Shown: in pieces, positions 35,086 to 45,466 of the stretch
Numbering within the stretch: position 1 is the first letter of the stretch
Layout of the letters: each line of letters starts with the position of its first letter
Assembly (NCBI GenBank): GCA_002898275.1
Contig: BEIQ01000001.1
Location: 124,001 to 188,000 of the forward strand
Direction of reading: 5' to 3'
DNA: 64,000 nucleotides
Source of the DNA: a bacterium HR40
GTDB taxonomy: Bacteria; Pseudomonadota; Alphaproteobacteria; Geminicoccales; Geminicoccaceae
Notes under the pieces: generated by a model
What the model saw: the letters and a program-made list of their open reading frames with translations, nothing else
Databases searched by the model: none
Told to the model about the DNA's origin: nothing
Program-made: the position numbers and the translations under genes

Positions 35086-36951
35086 TCAGAACGCCTGTCC
35101 GAGACTTATGTAGAACTGAAAGGGATCGTCCACATCCCTGCGCGGCTCGATGGGCACGCCGAGGTCGAAGCGCAGCGGCCCGATCGGGGTGAGGTAACGG
35201 AGGCCGAAGCCCGTGCCGAGGCGCAGCGTGTCCTCGCGCAAGTCGGGCACCACCGAGGTGAAAGCGCCGCCCAAGTCGAGGAAGAGCGCGATTTCCCAGC
35301 GGTCGCGCGGACGCAGGCGAAGCTCGGCGCTGCCCTCGAGCAGCGAACGGCCGCCCAGCGGATCGCGCCCGGCGTCGAGCGGCCCCGCCTTCTGGAACGG
35401 AATGCCCCGCACCGAGCCACCGCCGCCCGCGTAGAATCGCTCGTCCGCGGGAACGCGGTCGCGCTCTTCGCCCAAGATGGTGCCGATCGCGCCTCTGAGC
35501 GCGAGCACGAGACGGGGCTCGTTCCAGATCGACAGGTAGCGGCTATGGCTGAGGCGGCTGCGAACGAAGGTCCTGCCGGCATCGCGGACGTCCTGGAACG
35601 GTGCCGTTTCGAGGAGGAGCCGCCAGCCGCGGGAGGGATCGAGCAGACTGTCGCTGCGATCGATCCGCAGCGCACCCGGTAGCGACAGAAGCGCGAACAG
35701 CCGTTCCTCGCCGCCCTCGCGGATTTCCGAAAAACGCCACGCGACGCCGAGGGTGCCGGTGGTGCCGGGGCGCAGACGGCGCTCGAGGCCGATCCCGGCG
35801 CGGATCGAACGGCTCTCGAAACCTTCCGTGCTCTCGACGCGCAGCCCGCCGTCGACGAGAAGATCCTGGCGGCGCGAGAACAAGTGGGGTTTGCGCAACT
35901 GCAACCGCAGCTCGCCGAGTGGCCGCGACAGCTGCGTGTCGAGGCGCAGACGCTCGGCGCTGCCGAAGATGTTGCGATGCTCCCAGAAGGCGCGAAGCCG
36001 CGGTCCTTCGTCGGTGGTATAGCCCAGCGCACCCCCGACCGAGCGCGGCCGTCGCATCTCGAGCCGCACCGATACCGGCAGCCGATTGTCGGCTTGCGGC
36101 TCGCCGACCTCGACCTGAACGAGAGAGAACAGCTGCGTGTCGAGGAGCGCGCGCCGGGCTTGGTCGATCCGCGCCGGATCGAAGCGCGCACCCGGGCGGA
36201 TCGCCACCACTTCCTCGAGGAAGCGACGGGCGATCCCTTCGCCGCCGGAAAAGCGCAGTTCGCCGAACTCGTAGACGGGGCCGGGGACGATGCGCAGCCG
36301 CACGTCCATGCGGCGGGTGCGATGATCGACCACGAGTTCGCGCTCGCCCAACGCCGCCCGGGCGTGGCCTGCGCTGCGCGCCGCCGCGAGCAATCGCTCC
36401 TCGGCTCCGAGGATGCGCTCGGCTTGCGCCGGGGCGTCGCTCACGAGCCCGAGATCCGCGGGTCCCGGCGGGTGGAAGCCATAGTCTTGCCCCACCACTT
36501 CCACCAGGCGTTGGCCGAGCCGATAGAGGGGGCCCGGATCGACCTCGAACACCACCCGGAACTCCGGCTGCAGCATCTGCGCTCCAGTGGTCTCGCCGGA
36601 TGTCGCTGGCGCCGGGGACGGTCGCTCGATCCGGACCGCCACCTTGCCCGCAAAATAGCCTTGGGCGCGCAGCAGAGCCTCGAGACGAGGCACATCGGCC
36701 CGGGCCCGCCGACGGAGGACGAGCTCGTTGGCCGGCGGCTGGTCGATTCGGCGGGCGGTCTCGGAGGCCTCGTAGAGCCGGGCGAGGAGCTCGCCCTCGA
36801 CCGTCGCTCCGGTGATCGCCACGGTATAACGCAATCCCGCGCGCTCGCCGGCGAGGCCCAGGTCCTCGAACAGCGGCGGCCTCGCTCCGGGCGTACAGGC
36901 GGGGAGCAGGGAGAGGAGGAAGAGGGCTGCTGCGAATGGCCGCAGCCTCAC
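35086..36951 (-). CDS. tamA: Outer-membrane assembly protein TamA (Omp85 family)
   Basis: A 621-residue Omp85-family barrel with three POTRA-like segments (about residues 45-300) and a 16-strand-type surface antigen domain. The loop motif VRGIPFQKAG matches the VRGF lid element, and the protein ends with FQFYISLGQAF, an aromatic-terminated last strand. The start is GTG at 36951, overlapping the mscS-type gene stop (GTGA), with GGAG eight bases ahead. The N-terminus, FLLSLLPACTPG, has a Cys placed like a lipobox but with Pro before Ala; most TamA proteins use an ordinary signal peptide. Confidence 0.92.
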   Translation of the reverse strand: MRLRPFAAALFLLSLLPACTPGARPPLFEDLGLAGERAGLRYTVAITGATVEGELLARLYEASETARRIDQPPANELVLRRRARADVPRLEALLRAQGYFAGKVAVRIERPSPAPATSGETTGAQMLQPEFRVVFEVDPGPLYRLGQRLVEVVGQDYGFHPPGPADLGLVSDAPAQAERILGAEERLLAAARSAGHARAALGERELVVDHRTRRMDVRLRIVPGPVYEFGELRFSGGEGIARRFLEEVVAIRPGARFDPARIDQARRALLDTQLFSLVQVEVGEPQADNRLPVSVRLEMRRPRSVGGALGYTTDEGPRLRAFWEHRNIFGSAERLRLDTQLSRPLGELRLQLRKPHLFSRRQDLLVDGGLRVESTEGFESRSIRAGIGLERRLRPGTTGTLGVAWRFSEIREGGEERLFALLSLPGALRIDRSDSLLDPSRGWRLLLETAPFQDVRDAGRTFVRSRLSHSRYLSIWNEPRLVLALRGAIGTILGEERDRVPADERFYAGGGGSVRGIPFQKAGPLDAGRDPLGGRSLLEGSAELRLRPRDRWEIALFLDLGGAFTSVVPDLREDTLRLGTGFGLRYLTPIGPLRFDLGVPIEPRRDVDDPFQFYISLGQAF

Positions 36952-39257
36952 CCCCGCGGCTCCACGGCGGCACTTTGCGAGGCCGGTTCGACAGCGCTCG
37001 CCTCGGCGGCGAGCAGCTGCACGAAGGCGGGCGGGGCCTTGCCGTTGCGGTCGACGCCGAAATAGAGGGTGCGGTGCGGGAAGGGGATCTCGATTCCCAG
37101 CTCGTCGAACCGCTTTTTGAGCCGCCGGTTGAACTCGCGCCCCACTCGCCACTGTTCTCCGGGCCGGGTCTTGATGCGGGCCCGCACCACCACAGCGGAG
37201 TCGGCGAAGCGGTCGAGCCCGGCGATCTCGATCGGCTGGAGGACGATACGGCGGAAGGGCCACTCGCGCCGCATCTGTTCGTCGATCTCCTGCAGCACCC
37301 GGATCACCTGGTCGATGTCCTCGCGGTAGGCGACGCCGACATCCACCACCCAGTAAGAGAAGTCCTTGGTCAGATTGGTGACGGTGTCGATGGAACTATA
37401 GGGGATGGTGTGGACGCTGCCATCGTAACTGCGCAGCGTCACCGTTCGCATCGACATGGCTTCGACCACACCGGATTTGCCGCCAAGGTCGACGACGTCG
37501 CCTACCCGGATCGTATCGCCGAGCAGGATGAACAAACCAGTGATCAGGTCTTGGACGAGCTTCTGCGAACCGAAGCCGACGGCGAGGCCAACGACACCGG
37601 CACCGGCGAGCAGCGGCCCTGCCTGGACCCCGATCTCGGACAGGAACAGCAACAGAAAGGTCAAGCCGACGAAGAGGATGACGCCATTGCGGGCGATGCT
37701 CGCGAGGGTGCGGGCGCGGTTGCCGTAGAGCGGCCGCCCGTCGGCGGTCGTCGCCTCCATGTAGCGCCGGGCGAGCACGTTCGCGCCCTCGATCACCGCC
37801 ACCGAGAGCAGAAAGGCGATGGCCAGGCGCATCACGCTGACAAGAAGGACACGGCCTTCGCCGGCGGTGAGCCAGCCCAGCACATCCACTCCCCAGACCC
37901 CGAGCACGAGCAGGATGGCGAGGACGATCACCGCTGTGCGCAGCACTGCCCGCGTCCACTGCAAATACCGCCGGCGTAGCCGCTGGTCGCCGGCTGCGCC
38001 CTCTTCCTCCGCGGCCGGCAGCGTCACCTGCCCGAACAGCCAATCGATCGTCATCACCGCGAGACGCGCCAGAACGAGCAACAGCAGAGTGAGCACCGTG
38101 ACCCGGAAGAGGAAGAAAAAGCCGCCCGGCACCTGGAGCGCGAACACGAGATAATGGGCGAAGACCACCACGATCGCCACCACGTGCCAGGCGCGGGCGA
38201 GCCGCTCCCAGGGGAAAAACCGCGCCAACAGGCCAGCCGCCTGACGCGCCCGCGCAGCGAGCCATTCGCCCACCGGTACGCGGTAGCGCAGGCAGACCGC
38301 GGCGAGCACCACCGCCGCGGCGAAGTAGACGATGCGCTCGAAAAAGCCGCGGATCGTCCAAGGCAGGCCGAGAATGGCGGCGAGCCACAGGATCGCGGTG
38401 GCGTAGACGAGAAGCGCGTTGAGCAGGGTGATGGCGCGCCAAAGCCGCGCCGCATCGTCGTCGGCGAGCGGCAACAGGCGACGATCCGCGGCCTGCGGGG
38501 CGAGGGCGACTTTGGCCAGGGCTGCCACCAGCCGTCCCAGCATGGCGCCGGCGATCACCGGCTCGGCCGCGCGTAGCACGATGGAGCTCGCCCCGGAAAG
38601 GTGCAAGGTGAGGTAGAGGGTTCCAGCGAACAGGGCGACCACCAGCATGTCGGCGACGACCTGCATGGCGGCCGCTGCGAGTTTGCCTTTGCCCTCGTGC
38701 ACTCGCGCCGCCGACGCCCGCACCCGCCGCATCATGAAGCGACGGAACACCAGGGCCGAGAGGGCGCCGAGGAGAATCGCGCCCCCCAGTTGGCGAAACA
38801 GCCCGAACCAAAGCTCGCGCCGAACCGGATCGGCGAACTCGAGCCGCAGCCAAGTCACGAGGAAATGGATCTGGCGAAAGGAACTCGCGAGATCGGCAAA
38901 GGCGCTGCGCACCGCCGCGAGCCGTGCGTTCGCCGCTTCTTCGAGCTGGGCGAGCAGACCGAGGGCCTCGGTTTGCGGGGACATGGCCGCTTCTTGGGCG
39001 GCGAGCAGAGCCTCGAGCCGCTTCAAGAAAAGCTCGCGCTCCCGCTCGTCGCGCAAGGTGACGATCAGCTCCCGCAGGGTTTCGGGCCGGATCGCCGGCT
39101 CGAGGGTCGCACCTGCGGTCGCCCCGGGAGCCGTCGCGGCGAGGTTCGGGCTGGCGGTCGGCGGCGGCTGAGAGGCTATCTGAGCCGGCGTCTGCGCGCC
39201 GCCGGTCGCGGTCGCGGCGACGAGCGAGATCGCGAGGATCGCGATGAAGCGCGGCAT
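36948..39257 (-). CDS. Mechanosensitive channel, MscS family with large N-terminal region
   Basis: A 769-residue channel. A signal peptide, a periplasmic helical region (about 25-150) and about eight extra membrane helices precede the MscS core. The pore helix has the Ala/Gly pattern AGAGVVGLAVGFGSQKLVQDL, followed by LLGDTIRVGDVV and the beta/alphabeta cytoplasmic domain with IPYSSIDTVTNLTKD. It is of the YbdG/MscM/YjeP-like long class, between those sizes. It protects against hypo-osmotic shock. It overlaps tamA. Confidence 0.9.
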   Translation of the reverse strand: MPRFIAILAISLVAATATGGAQTPAQIASQPPPTASPNLAATAPGATAGATLEPAIRPETLRELIVTLRDERERELFLKRLEALLAAQEAAMSPQTEALGLLAQLEEAANARLAAVRSAFADLASSFRQIHFLVTWLRLEFADPVRRELWFGLFRQLGGAILLGALSALVFRRFMMRRVRASAARVHEGKGKLAAAAMQVVADMLVVALFAGTLYLTLHLSGASSIVLRAAEPVIAGAMLGRLVAALAKVALAPQAADRRLLPLADDDAARLWRAITLLNALLVYATAILWLAAILGLPWTIRGFFERIVYFAAAVVLAAVCLRYRVPVGEWLAARARQAAGLLARFFPWERLARAWHVVAIVVVFAHYLVFALQVPGGFFFLFRVTVLTLLLLVLARLAVMTIDWLFGQVTLPAAEEEGAAGDQRLRRRYLQWTRAVLRTAVIVLAILLVLGVWGVDVLGWLTAGEGRVLLVSVMRLAIAFLLSVAVIEGANVLARRYMEATTADGRPLYGNRARTLASIARNGVILFVGLTFLLLFLSEIGVQAGPLLAGAGVVGLAVGFGSQKLVQDLITGLFILLGDTIRVGDVVDLGGKSGVVEAMSMRTVTLRSYDGSVHTIPYSSIDTVTNLTKDFSYWVVDVGVAYREDIDQVIRVLQEIDEQMRREWPFRRIVLQPIEIAGLDRFADSAVVVRARIKTRPGEQWRVGREFNRRLKKRFDELGIEIPFPHRTLYFGVDRNGKAPPAFVQLLAAEASAVEPASQSAAVEPRG

Positions 39258-39303
39258 CGCTAGGACTCGCTCCCCCTCGCGCGGCGGCGGCTCGGCGCGA
39301 CCG

Positions 39304-40314
39304 TCACCGGCCGCCACGGGCGCCGACGAGGCTCTGGAGATGGTTCTCCCATCGCCATGCCGTCTCGACGATGAACGCCAGGTCGTCGTAACGCGGTTGC
39401 CAGCCAAGCAGGGCGCGGATGCGGCGGTTGTCGGCCACCAGCGCGGCGGCATCGCCGGGCCGCCGCGGCGCCTCGCGGACCGGGAAGTCGATACCGGTCA
39501 CCGCCTTCACCGTGGCGATGACCTCGCGCACGCTCGCCCCGTGCCCGTAGCCACAATTGGCGACGAAGGAGGGACCGCCATCGAGCAGATACTCGACCGC
39601 GCGCAGATGTGCTGCGGCGAGGTCCGACACATGGATATAGTCGCGGATGCAGGTGCCATCGGGCGTGGGGTAATCCGTGCCGAAGATCGCGAGCTCGGGC
39701 CGCAGTCCGAGTGCCGTCTCGCAGGCAACCTTGACGAGATGCGTGGCGCGTGGGGTCGCCTGGCCGACGCGGCCGGCAGGGTCGGCGCCGGCGACATTGA
39801 AGTAGCGCAGCATCCCGTAGCGCAGTCCCGAGGCTGTCGCGATATCGACGAGCGCCCGCTCGGCCATCGCCTTGGAGGCGCCGTAGGGGTTGATCGGAGC
39901 GAGGGGTGCGTCCTCGGCAATGGGATTGCGCTCCGGCTGGCCGTAGACCGCCGCGGTCGAGGACTGCACCAGACAGCCGATACCCGCCCTTGCGCACAGC
40001 TCGAAGAGATGAAAGGACGCGGCGGCATTGTGCCGGTAATAGGTGGCGGGCTCGCGGACCGACTCCTCGACCACCACCTTGGCAGCGCAGTGCACCAGCG
40101 CATCGAAGCGCCCCTCGCGCAAGAGCTCGAAAAGCCCTGCCGGCTGCGTGAGGTCGAGCACCACGAGCCGCGCCTCGCCCACTGCCCAAGCGTGCCCGGT
40201 CGACAGATCGTCCACCACGGTGACCCGCCAGCCCGCATCCAAAAAGGCGTGGACAATGTGGCTGCCGACATAGCCGGCGCCGCCCGTCACCAATACCGCC
40301 GGTCGCGCTACCAT
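39304..40314 (-). CDS. galE: UDP-glucose 4-epimerase
   Basis: A 336-residue short-chain dehydrogenase-like epimerase. N-terminal NAD-binding TGGAGYVGSH, SSTAAVYG with the catalytic Ser/Thr, YGASK with Tyr and Lys, and RYFNVAGADPAG are all present. It makes UDP-galactose for envelope polysaccharide. It is flanked by the RTX protease (100 bases upstream) and the mechanosensitive channel (46 bases downstream) on the same strand, without overlap. Confidence 0.94.
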   Translation of the reverse strand: MVARPAVLVTGGAGYVGSHIVHAFLDAGWRVTVVDDLSTGHAWAVGEARLVVLDLTQPAGLFELLREGRFDALVHCAAKVVVEESVREPATYYRHNAAASFHLFELCARAGIGCLVQSSTAAVYGQPERNPIAEDAPLAPINPYGASKAMAERALVDIATASGLRYGMLRYFNVAGADPAGRVGQATPRATHLVKVACETALGLRPELAIFGTDYPTPDGTCIRDYIHVSDLAAAHLRAVEYLLDGGPSFVANCGYGHGASVREVIATVKAVTGIDFPVREAPRRPGDAAALVADNRRIRALLGWQPRYDDLAFIVETAWRWENHLQSLVGARGGR

Positions 40315-40415
40315 AGGGCACCGATTCCCGATCGCACGACCGCGACCTTAACCGCGCCGGCCGGCGATGACCAGCCGATCCCCGGCGTTGCAGCGTCGCA
40401 GAAGCAGCTTGCTGC

Positions 40416-42161
40416 CTAGGCTGGCTGCAGGAGCGCCTCGAGATCGGCCGCCGGCAGGGGCAGGACGGAAGCCTCGACGAGCGTGGGCTGGGGGCCCCGC
40501 AGGTCGAGGATGGCATCGTCGAAGCGCAAGAATTCGATGCGTTCGAGCCGGTCACTGCCCTCGTCGCCGTCCGAGGGGTCGAGATCGACGAGCCGAAAGC
40601 CACCTTTCCAGCCGGTCAGGCGGAAGCCGGCGAAGCGGCCGCTGACCACGGCGATGTCGAGGCCAGCACCGCCGTCGATCGCGTCATTGCCCGGACCGCC
40701 GACGCAGACGTCGTTGCCGGTCCCGCCCCACAGCCGGTCGGCGCCGGCCCCGCCGACGAGCGCATCGCTGCCATCGCCGCCATCGAGGGTGTCGGCGCCA
40801 TCGCCCCCGAAGAGCCGGTCGCCGCCGTCACGACCGAACAGCCTGTCGTTGCCCGCACCGCCGACGAGCAGATCGTCGCCGCTGCCGCCGCGCAAGACGT
40901 CGTTGCCGGCACCGCCCGAGAGGGCGAGGCCGGCCACGGCCGTGCCAGTTCCGTTCGCGACCCAGCCCTGTGCGCCGAGCGGCTGACCGTTCACGGTCAC
41001 CGTCGCGGTCGTGGCGAGGAAACCAGACAGAGTGACGCGATCGTCGCCGTGCGCGAGCACGAGGTCGGTACCCTGGCGCAGCAGTGTCAGGTCGGCGGGT
41101 GCGAGACCCGGGAAGAGGAGAATTTCCCCGTTCTCGATGTCCTCGATGCGATCGCGGCCGAAACCACCTTCGAAGACGAAGGTATCGCATCCCCCTCTGC
41201 CAAACAGACGATCGTCGCCCGGGCCGCCGGCCAGGCGGTTCGCTGCGTCGTTGCCATAGAGCACGTCGTTGCCCGAACCGCCTATGGCGTTTTCGATAAC
41301 CGTGCCGAAGGCGATGCGGATATTGTCGTCGGCCACCCGGTTCCAGTCCTTGCCCATCCCCCGTCGGCCGATGTCGGAAGCGGCACCTTCGGCGAGATCG
41401 ATCACCACCGGCAGCCGCTGGCCGCTCGCATCGATGGTATCCGTTCCCCCCGCATCCCAAAGCGTCGCCACGCGCGCCAGTCCATCGCCGAAGATGTAGA
41501 CATCGTCGCCGGCAGTCGCCTGGGCATTGGCGCCATAGAGGAATTGGACGGCAGCGATGTCGTAGAGCATCGGAGTCGACGGCGACAGGGGCAGACCCCA
41601 GGCGTCGCGTCCGGTGCCGGGCGGATCGGCATAGGACATCGCGGTGTAGCTAGCGTTGTCGAACACCGGACCGAGCGACGGGCCGCCCTCGAAGGGATGG
41701 TCGAGACCGAGCGCATGGCCGATCTCGTGGATCGCCACGAAATGGCCAAACGTGCCGCTCTCCAGCCGGTCCATGTAGGCGTAGCGGTCGTTGAGCCAGA
41801 TCTCGGCTCGCAGCAGGGTGCCCCTGCCATCGTATTCGACGTGGGTCATCGCCACCCAGTTGCCTGGCAGTTCGCCATAGGCGATGCGCAGCCGTGCCGC
41901 CTTGCCCGGAGTTTCGACGAAATCGATGTTCGCCACTCGCTCCCAAGGCGAAAGAGCCGCCCTCAGACCCTCGCGCTGCGCGCCATCGGCCGCCCGCACC
42001 CCACGGTAGGCGCCGAGCGTCATCGCCGGGTCGCCGGGATCCCAGAAATCGAAAGCGATCCGGGTCCCTTGGCCACTCGAGGGCCAACGAAGCTGGCGGC
42101 CATCGCTCGTTTTCCACAAAAGGGCGGCGATGTAGTTCGGATCCTGTCCAGCTGGGGCCAT
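40416..42161 (-). CDS. Serralysin-like RTX metalloprotease
   Basis: A 581-residue secreted protease of the M10B family. The zinc motif [12 protein letters not shown] is at about 145-156 with the Met-turn YTAMSYA after it. Glycine-rich calcium-binding RTX repeats of the GGXGXDXLX type come in two blocks (about 300-350 and 415-530). There is no N-terminal signal peptide, as expected for type I secretion, and the C-terminus should hold the export signal. The ATG at 42161 is chosen for its GGGAG site and the family start. No inhibitor or type I secretion genes adjoin it; a matching ABC transporter begins at 61950. Confidence 0.92.
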   Translation of the reverse strand: MAPAGQDPNYIAALLWKTSDGRQLRWPSSGQGTRIAFDFWDPGDPAMTLGAYRGVRAADGAQREGLRAALSPWERVANIDFVETPGKAARLRIAYGELPGNWVAMTHVEYDGRGTLLRAEIWLNDRYAYMDRLESGTFGHFVAIHEIGHALGLDHPFEGGPSLGPVFDNASYTAMSYADPPGTGRDAWGLPLSPSTPMLYDIAAVQFLYGANAQATAGDDVYIFGDGLARVATLWDAGGTDTIDASGQRLPVVIDLAEGAASDIGRRGMGKDWNRVADDNIRIAFGTVIENAIGGSGNDVLYGNDAANRLAGGPGDDRLFGRGGCDTFVFEGGFGRDRIEDIENGEILLFPGLAPADLTLLRQGTDLVLAHGDDRVTLSGFLATTATVTVNGQPLGAQGWVANGTGTAVAGLALSGGAGNDVLRGGSGDDLLVGGAGNDRLFGRDGGDRLFGGDGADTLDGGDGSDALVGGAGADRLWGGTGNDVCVGGPGNDAIDGGAGLDIAVVSGRFAGFRLTGWKGGFRLVDLDPSDGDEGSDRLERIEFLRFDDAILDLRGPQPTLVEASVLPLPAADLEALLQPA

Positions 42162-42308
42162 GGCCGGTCTCCCGCTGCTCGACGTCCCGCGCGCTGGGAG
42201 CATCAGGCCGCAGCCAGGTTGAGATCCGGTTAACGGGAGACGCGGTGCGGGTGTCGTTGCGTCCGCGGCCGGGCCGGTCCATCATCGGGATGCAGCGGAG
42301 GATGCGGG

Positions 42309-43382
42309 GTGAGGTGCAGGATCCGCGGCCGCGGGGCAGGAGAGAACCCGCCGAACCGGTTCGAGGCGCTCGCGCGCGAGCCCTTCGACGATGGTTTCGG
42401 GACCCTCGACGTCGTAGCGGCGGAGAGCGTGCCGCCAGCGACCGAGGTCCTTCTCGACCGCTCGCGCACCGTCCTCGCCCGCAACGAGTCCCCGGACATT
42501 CCCTTCGATCGCTCGGTCAATCCCTACCGGGGCTGCGAGCACGGCTGCATCTACTGCTACGCGCGCCCGACCCACAATTGGCTGGGCTTCTCCTCGGGTC
42601 TCGACTTCGAGACCAAGATCCTGGTCAAGCCGGAGGCGGCGGAATTGCTCCGGCACGAGCTGGCACGGCCCGGCTATCGCTGCGCGCCGATCGCCCTCGG
42701 TACCAACACCGATCCCTATCAGCCTCTCGAGCGACGGCTGCGGGTGACTCGTTCCATCCTGGAACTGTTGGCCGCGTGCCGGCACCCGGTCGGCATCGTG
42801 ACCAAATCGGCTGGGGTGCTCCGCGACCTCGACCTGCTGGTACCCATGGCGAGAGACGGGCTTGCGAGTGTGTTCCTCTCCATCACCACTCTCGACGCCG
42901 CTCTCGCCCGCCGCCTCGAGCCGCGGGCGGCGGCACCGCACCGGCGCCTCGAGGCGATCCGCGCGCTCGCCAGCGCCGGCGTCCCGACCGGGGTGATGGT
43001 CGCGCCGGTGATCCCGGCTCTCACCGACCACGAGCTCGAGCGCATCCTCGAGGCTGCGGCGGAGGCCGGAGCGGAACGTGCTGGCTGGATCCTGCTCCGC
43101 CTCCCTCACGATGTGAAGGACCTCTTCGACGCCTGGCTCCTTCGCCACGTGCCCGCACGCCGGGAGCGCGTACTCGCGCGCATCCGGGAATGCCGCGCCG
43201 GTCGGCTGAACGATCCGGCTTTCGGTTCGCGGCTGCGCGGCACGGGCGTATGGGCGCAGCTGCTCGACCAACGCTTCGCCAAAGCGTGCGCCCGGCTCGG
43301 CCTCAATCGACGGACCTTTCCGGCTCGCACCGACCTCTTTCGGCCCCCCTCGGAATCGCGGCAGCTCGATCTCTTCGGCTGA
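42309..43382 (+). CDS. PA0069/Rv2578c-type radical SAM protein
   Basis: A 357-residue radical SAM enzyme with the CXXXCXXC cluster in [20 protein letters not shown], then [20 protein letters not shown] and [14 protein letters not shown]. These marks define the PA0069 subgroup, related to spore photoproduct lyase-like proteins, of unknown reaction. The start is GTG at 42309 with GGAGG about nine bases before it. It lies upstream of rpsB in the same direction but is separated by 188 bases that contain the rpsB promoter. Confidence 0.88.
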   Translation: MRCRIRGRGAGENPPNRFEALAREPFDDGFGTLDVVAAESVPPATEVLLDRSRTVLARNESPDIPFDRSVNPYRGCEHGCIYCYARPTHNWLGFSSGLDFETKILVKPEAAELLRHELARPGYRCAPIALGTNTDPYQPLERRLRVTRSILELLAACRHPVGIVTKSAGVLRDLDLLVPMARDGLASVFLSITTLDAALARRLEPRAAAPHRRLEAIRALASAGVPTGVMVAPVIPALTDHELERILEAAAEAGAERAGWILLRLPHDVKDLFDAWLLRHVPARRERVLARIRECRAGRLNDPAFGSRLRGTGVWAQLLDQRFAKACARLGLNRRTFPARTDLFRPPSESRQLDLFG

Positions 43383-43437
43383 GCCGCGAGCGTCGCCCAT
43401 TCGCGCGAACGCTGCCGCGTCGCGCCGGTCGGGAGGC

Positions 43438-43466
43438 TTGCCGCCGCAGATCGGGCAGATTAATTG
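43438..43466 (+). promoter_or_regulatory. Promoter of the rpsB operon
   Basis: TTGCCG (43438-43443) and TAATTG (43461-43466) with a 17-base spacer, in the gap between the radical SAM gene and rpsB. The AT-rich TTAATT stands out in GC-rich DNA. The start point would give a leader of about 98 bases. Confidence 0.5.
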
Positions 43467-43518
43467 GGGAGCCACACCTCACGCGGGCACGATCGCGCGA
43501 CAGGCGACGTTCTCCGGT

Positions 43519-43534
43519 GTCCGGACAGCCGGAC
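43519..43534 (+). promoter_or_regulatory. Stem-loop in the rpsB leader
   Basis: GTCCGG and CCGGAC arms with a four-base ACAG loop, 36 bases before the rpsB ATG. rpsB is autoregulated by S2 in other bacteria, so a leader structure is expected, but I cannot match this one to a known family. Confidence 0.35.
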
Positions 43535-43570
43535 CTCGCCCGCGGCGGAGCAACCGGAAAGGACGGACCG

Positions 43571-44434
43571 ATGGCGTTTCCCACGTTCACGCTGCGCCAG
43601 CTGCTCGAAGCCGGCGTCCACTTCGGCCACCAGACCCGGCGCTGGCACCCGGCCATGGCCCCTTACATCTACGGGGTGAGGAACGGCATCCACATCATCG
43701 ATCTCACCCAGACGGTGCCGATGCTGCACCGTGCGCTGCAGGCGGTGCGCGATGTCGTCGCGGGGGGCGGGCGGGTGCTGTTCGTCGGCACCAAGCGCCA
43801 GGCTCAGGAGCCGGTGGCGCGGGCGGCCAAGCGCTGCGGCCAATACTATGTCAATCACCGCTGGCTCGGCGGCACTCTCACCAACTGGCGGACGATTTCC
43901 CAGTCGATTCGCCGCCTGCGCGACCTCGAGGCGAGGCTAGCCGATCCGCGCGCCTCGGCTGGGCTCACCAAGAAGGAACTGCTGCATCTGCAGCGTCAGC
44001 AGCAAAAACTCGAGCGGGCGCTCGGGGGTATCCGCGACATGGGCGGCGTGCCGGATATCCTGTTCGTGATCGATGTCAACAAAGAGGCGATCGCCATCGC
44101 CGAAGCCAATAAGCTCGGCATCCCGGTGGTCGCCATCTGCGACACCAATGTCGATCCGCGGTCGGTGCGCTATCCGGTCCCGGGTAACGACGACGCGAGT
44201 CGGGCGATCAATCTCTATTGCGATCTCATGGTGCAGGCCGTGCTCGATGGCATCCAGGCCGAAATGGCGGCGAGCGGCGTCGACATCGGGGCTGCCGCCG
44301 AGGTGGTCGAGGAGCTGCCGGCTGCGGAGGAGTTGCTCGCCGCCGAGCCGCTCGTGCCGGCCGAGCCGGTGGGAGAGGAGGGGGCTCCGGCCAGGGCTGC
44401 GGAGGAGCTTCCGGAAGAGGAAGGGACCGGTTGA
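43571..44434 (+). CDS. rpsB: 30S ribosomal protein S2
   Basis: A 287-residue ribosomal protein with [20 protein letters not shown] at the start, [14 protein letters not shown] in the middle and [20 protein letters not shown] at the end of the core. An acidic Ala/Glu-rich tail of ~45 residues follows, as in many alphaproteobacteria. The ATG at 43571 has AAAGGA upstream. It is the first of the rpsB-tsf-pyrH-frr-uppS-cdsA-dxr-rseP-bamA-skp-fabZ run. Confidence 0.98.
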   Translation: MAFPTFTLRQLLEAGVHFGHQTRRWHPAMAPYIYGVRNGIHIIDLTQTVPMLHRALQAVRDVVAGGGRVLFVGTKRQAQEPVARAAKRCGQYYVNHRWLGGTLTNWRTISQSIRRLRDLEARLADPRASAGLTKKELLHLQRQQQKLERALGGIRDMGGVPDILFVIDVNKEAIAIAEANKLGIPVVAICDTNVDPRSVRYPVPGNDDASRAINLYCDLMVQAVLDGIQAEMAASGVDIGAAAEVVEELPAAEELLAAEPLVPAEPVGEEGAPARAAEELPEEEGTG

Positions 44435-44482
44435 CCGACCGGCTGTGGCGCGGCGGATGTTCGAGCAATGGAAAATCGCGGC

Positions 44483-45412
44483 ATGACGCAGATCACGGCA
44501 TCTCTCGTCAAGGAACTGCGCGAGCGCACCGGCGCCGGCATGATGGACTGCAAAAAGGCGTTGGCGGAAACCGCAGGCGATCTCGAGGCAGCCATCGATT
44601 GGTTGAGGAAGAAGGGCCTAGCCGCAGCGGCCAAGAAGGCGGGGCGAGCCACCTCCGAGGGGCTCGTCGGCATGGTGGTGGCCGACGGCCGGGGTGCCCT
44701 CGTCGAGGTCAACTCGGAGACCGATTTCGTCGCCCGCAACGAAACGTTCCAGGAGCTCGTCCGGCGCATCAGCGCTCTCGCCCTCGAGGCGGCGGGTGAC
44801 ATCGAGAAGCTGCGGAAGCTCAGGGTCGCTGGCAGCGGGCGCACGGTCGAAGAGGAGATCACCCAGGCGATCGCGGTGATCGGAGAGAACATCCAGCTGC
44901 GGCGGACAGCCTTCCTCGCGGTCGAACCGGGCGTAGTGGCCGGCTATGTGCACGCCCAGGTCGCCCCCCAGCTCGGCCGCCTGGGTGTGCTCGTGGCGCT
45001 GCGCAGCAAAGCCGATCCGGCGAAGCTGGCGGAACTCGGGCGGCAGCTCGCCATGCACATCGCCGCCACCAATCCGCAGGCGGTGAGCGTGGACCGGCTC
45101 GATGCCGCCCTGGTGGAGCGCGAGCGCAGCATCCTCGCGGAGCAAGCCCGCGCGTCGGGCAAGCCGGAGGCCATCGTCCAGAAGATGGTGGAAGGACGGC
45201 TGCGCAAGTTCTACGAGGAGGTGGTGCTCCTCGAGCAGGCGTTCGTCCTCGATCCCGATCGCCGAGTGCGCGAGGTGCTCGCCGCCTTCGAGAAGGAGAC
45301 CGGAGAGCCGGTCGAAGTGGCGGGGATGGTGCGCATGGTGCTCGGCGAGGGCATCGAGAAACCGTCCACCGATTTCGCAGCGGAGGTGGCGCAACTCGGC
45401 GGCGGCCGCTAG
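44483..45412 (+). CDS. tsf: Translation elongation factor Ts
   Basis: A 309-residue nucleotide-exchange factor for EF-Tu. The N-terminal VKELRERTGAGMMDCKKAL and the TDFVARNETF core element (exchange site) are intact. The ATG at 44483 gives the family N-terminus MTQITASLVK; an ATG five codons earlier is less likely. It follows rpsB by 48 bases, the common order. Confidence 0.98.
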   Translation: MTQITASLVKELRERTGAGMMDCKKALAETAGDLEAAIDWLRKKGLAAAAKKAGRATSEGLVGMVVADGRGALVEVNSETDFVARNETFQELVRRISALALEAAGDIEKLRKLRVAGSGRTVEEEITQAIAVIGENIQLRRTAFLAVEPGVVAGYVHAQVAPQLGRLGVLVALRSKADPAKLAELGRQLAMHIAATNPQAVSVDRLDAALVERERSILAEQARASGKPEAIVQKMVEGRLRKFYEEVVLLEQAFVLDPDRRVREVLAAFEKETGEPVEVAGMVRMVLGEGIEKPSTDFAAEVAQLGGGR

Positions 45413-45466
45413 AACGGGGCTCGGGTGGCGAGGGTCCGCCCGCGCCGTCGGTCGGGAGCGTGAGCG

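Noticed and set aside
40315-40415. 12-base palindrome CGCCGGCCGGCG between galE and the protease gene
   Set aside because: A pure GC palindrome without a loop or T-run is expected by chance at this base composition.
42167-42241. Inverted repeat GTCTCCCG ... CGGGAGAC near the protease start
   Set aside because: The arms are eight bases with a 59-base spacer in GC-rich DNA; chance is likely and no promoter goes with it.
43383-43475. Minus-strand CPICGG start suggesting a small zinc protein such as YacG
   Set aside because: Only the first Cys pair is present; the second pair and the YacG core are missing, and the frame runs on antisense to the radical SAM gene.
41894-43570. Long N-terminal extension of rpsB in the same frame
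   Set aside because: It lies over the radical SAM gene and the rpsB promoter; the S2 family start [12 protein letters not shown] with a ribosome site is at 43571.
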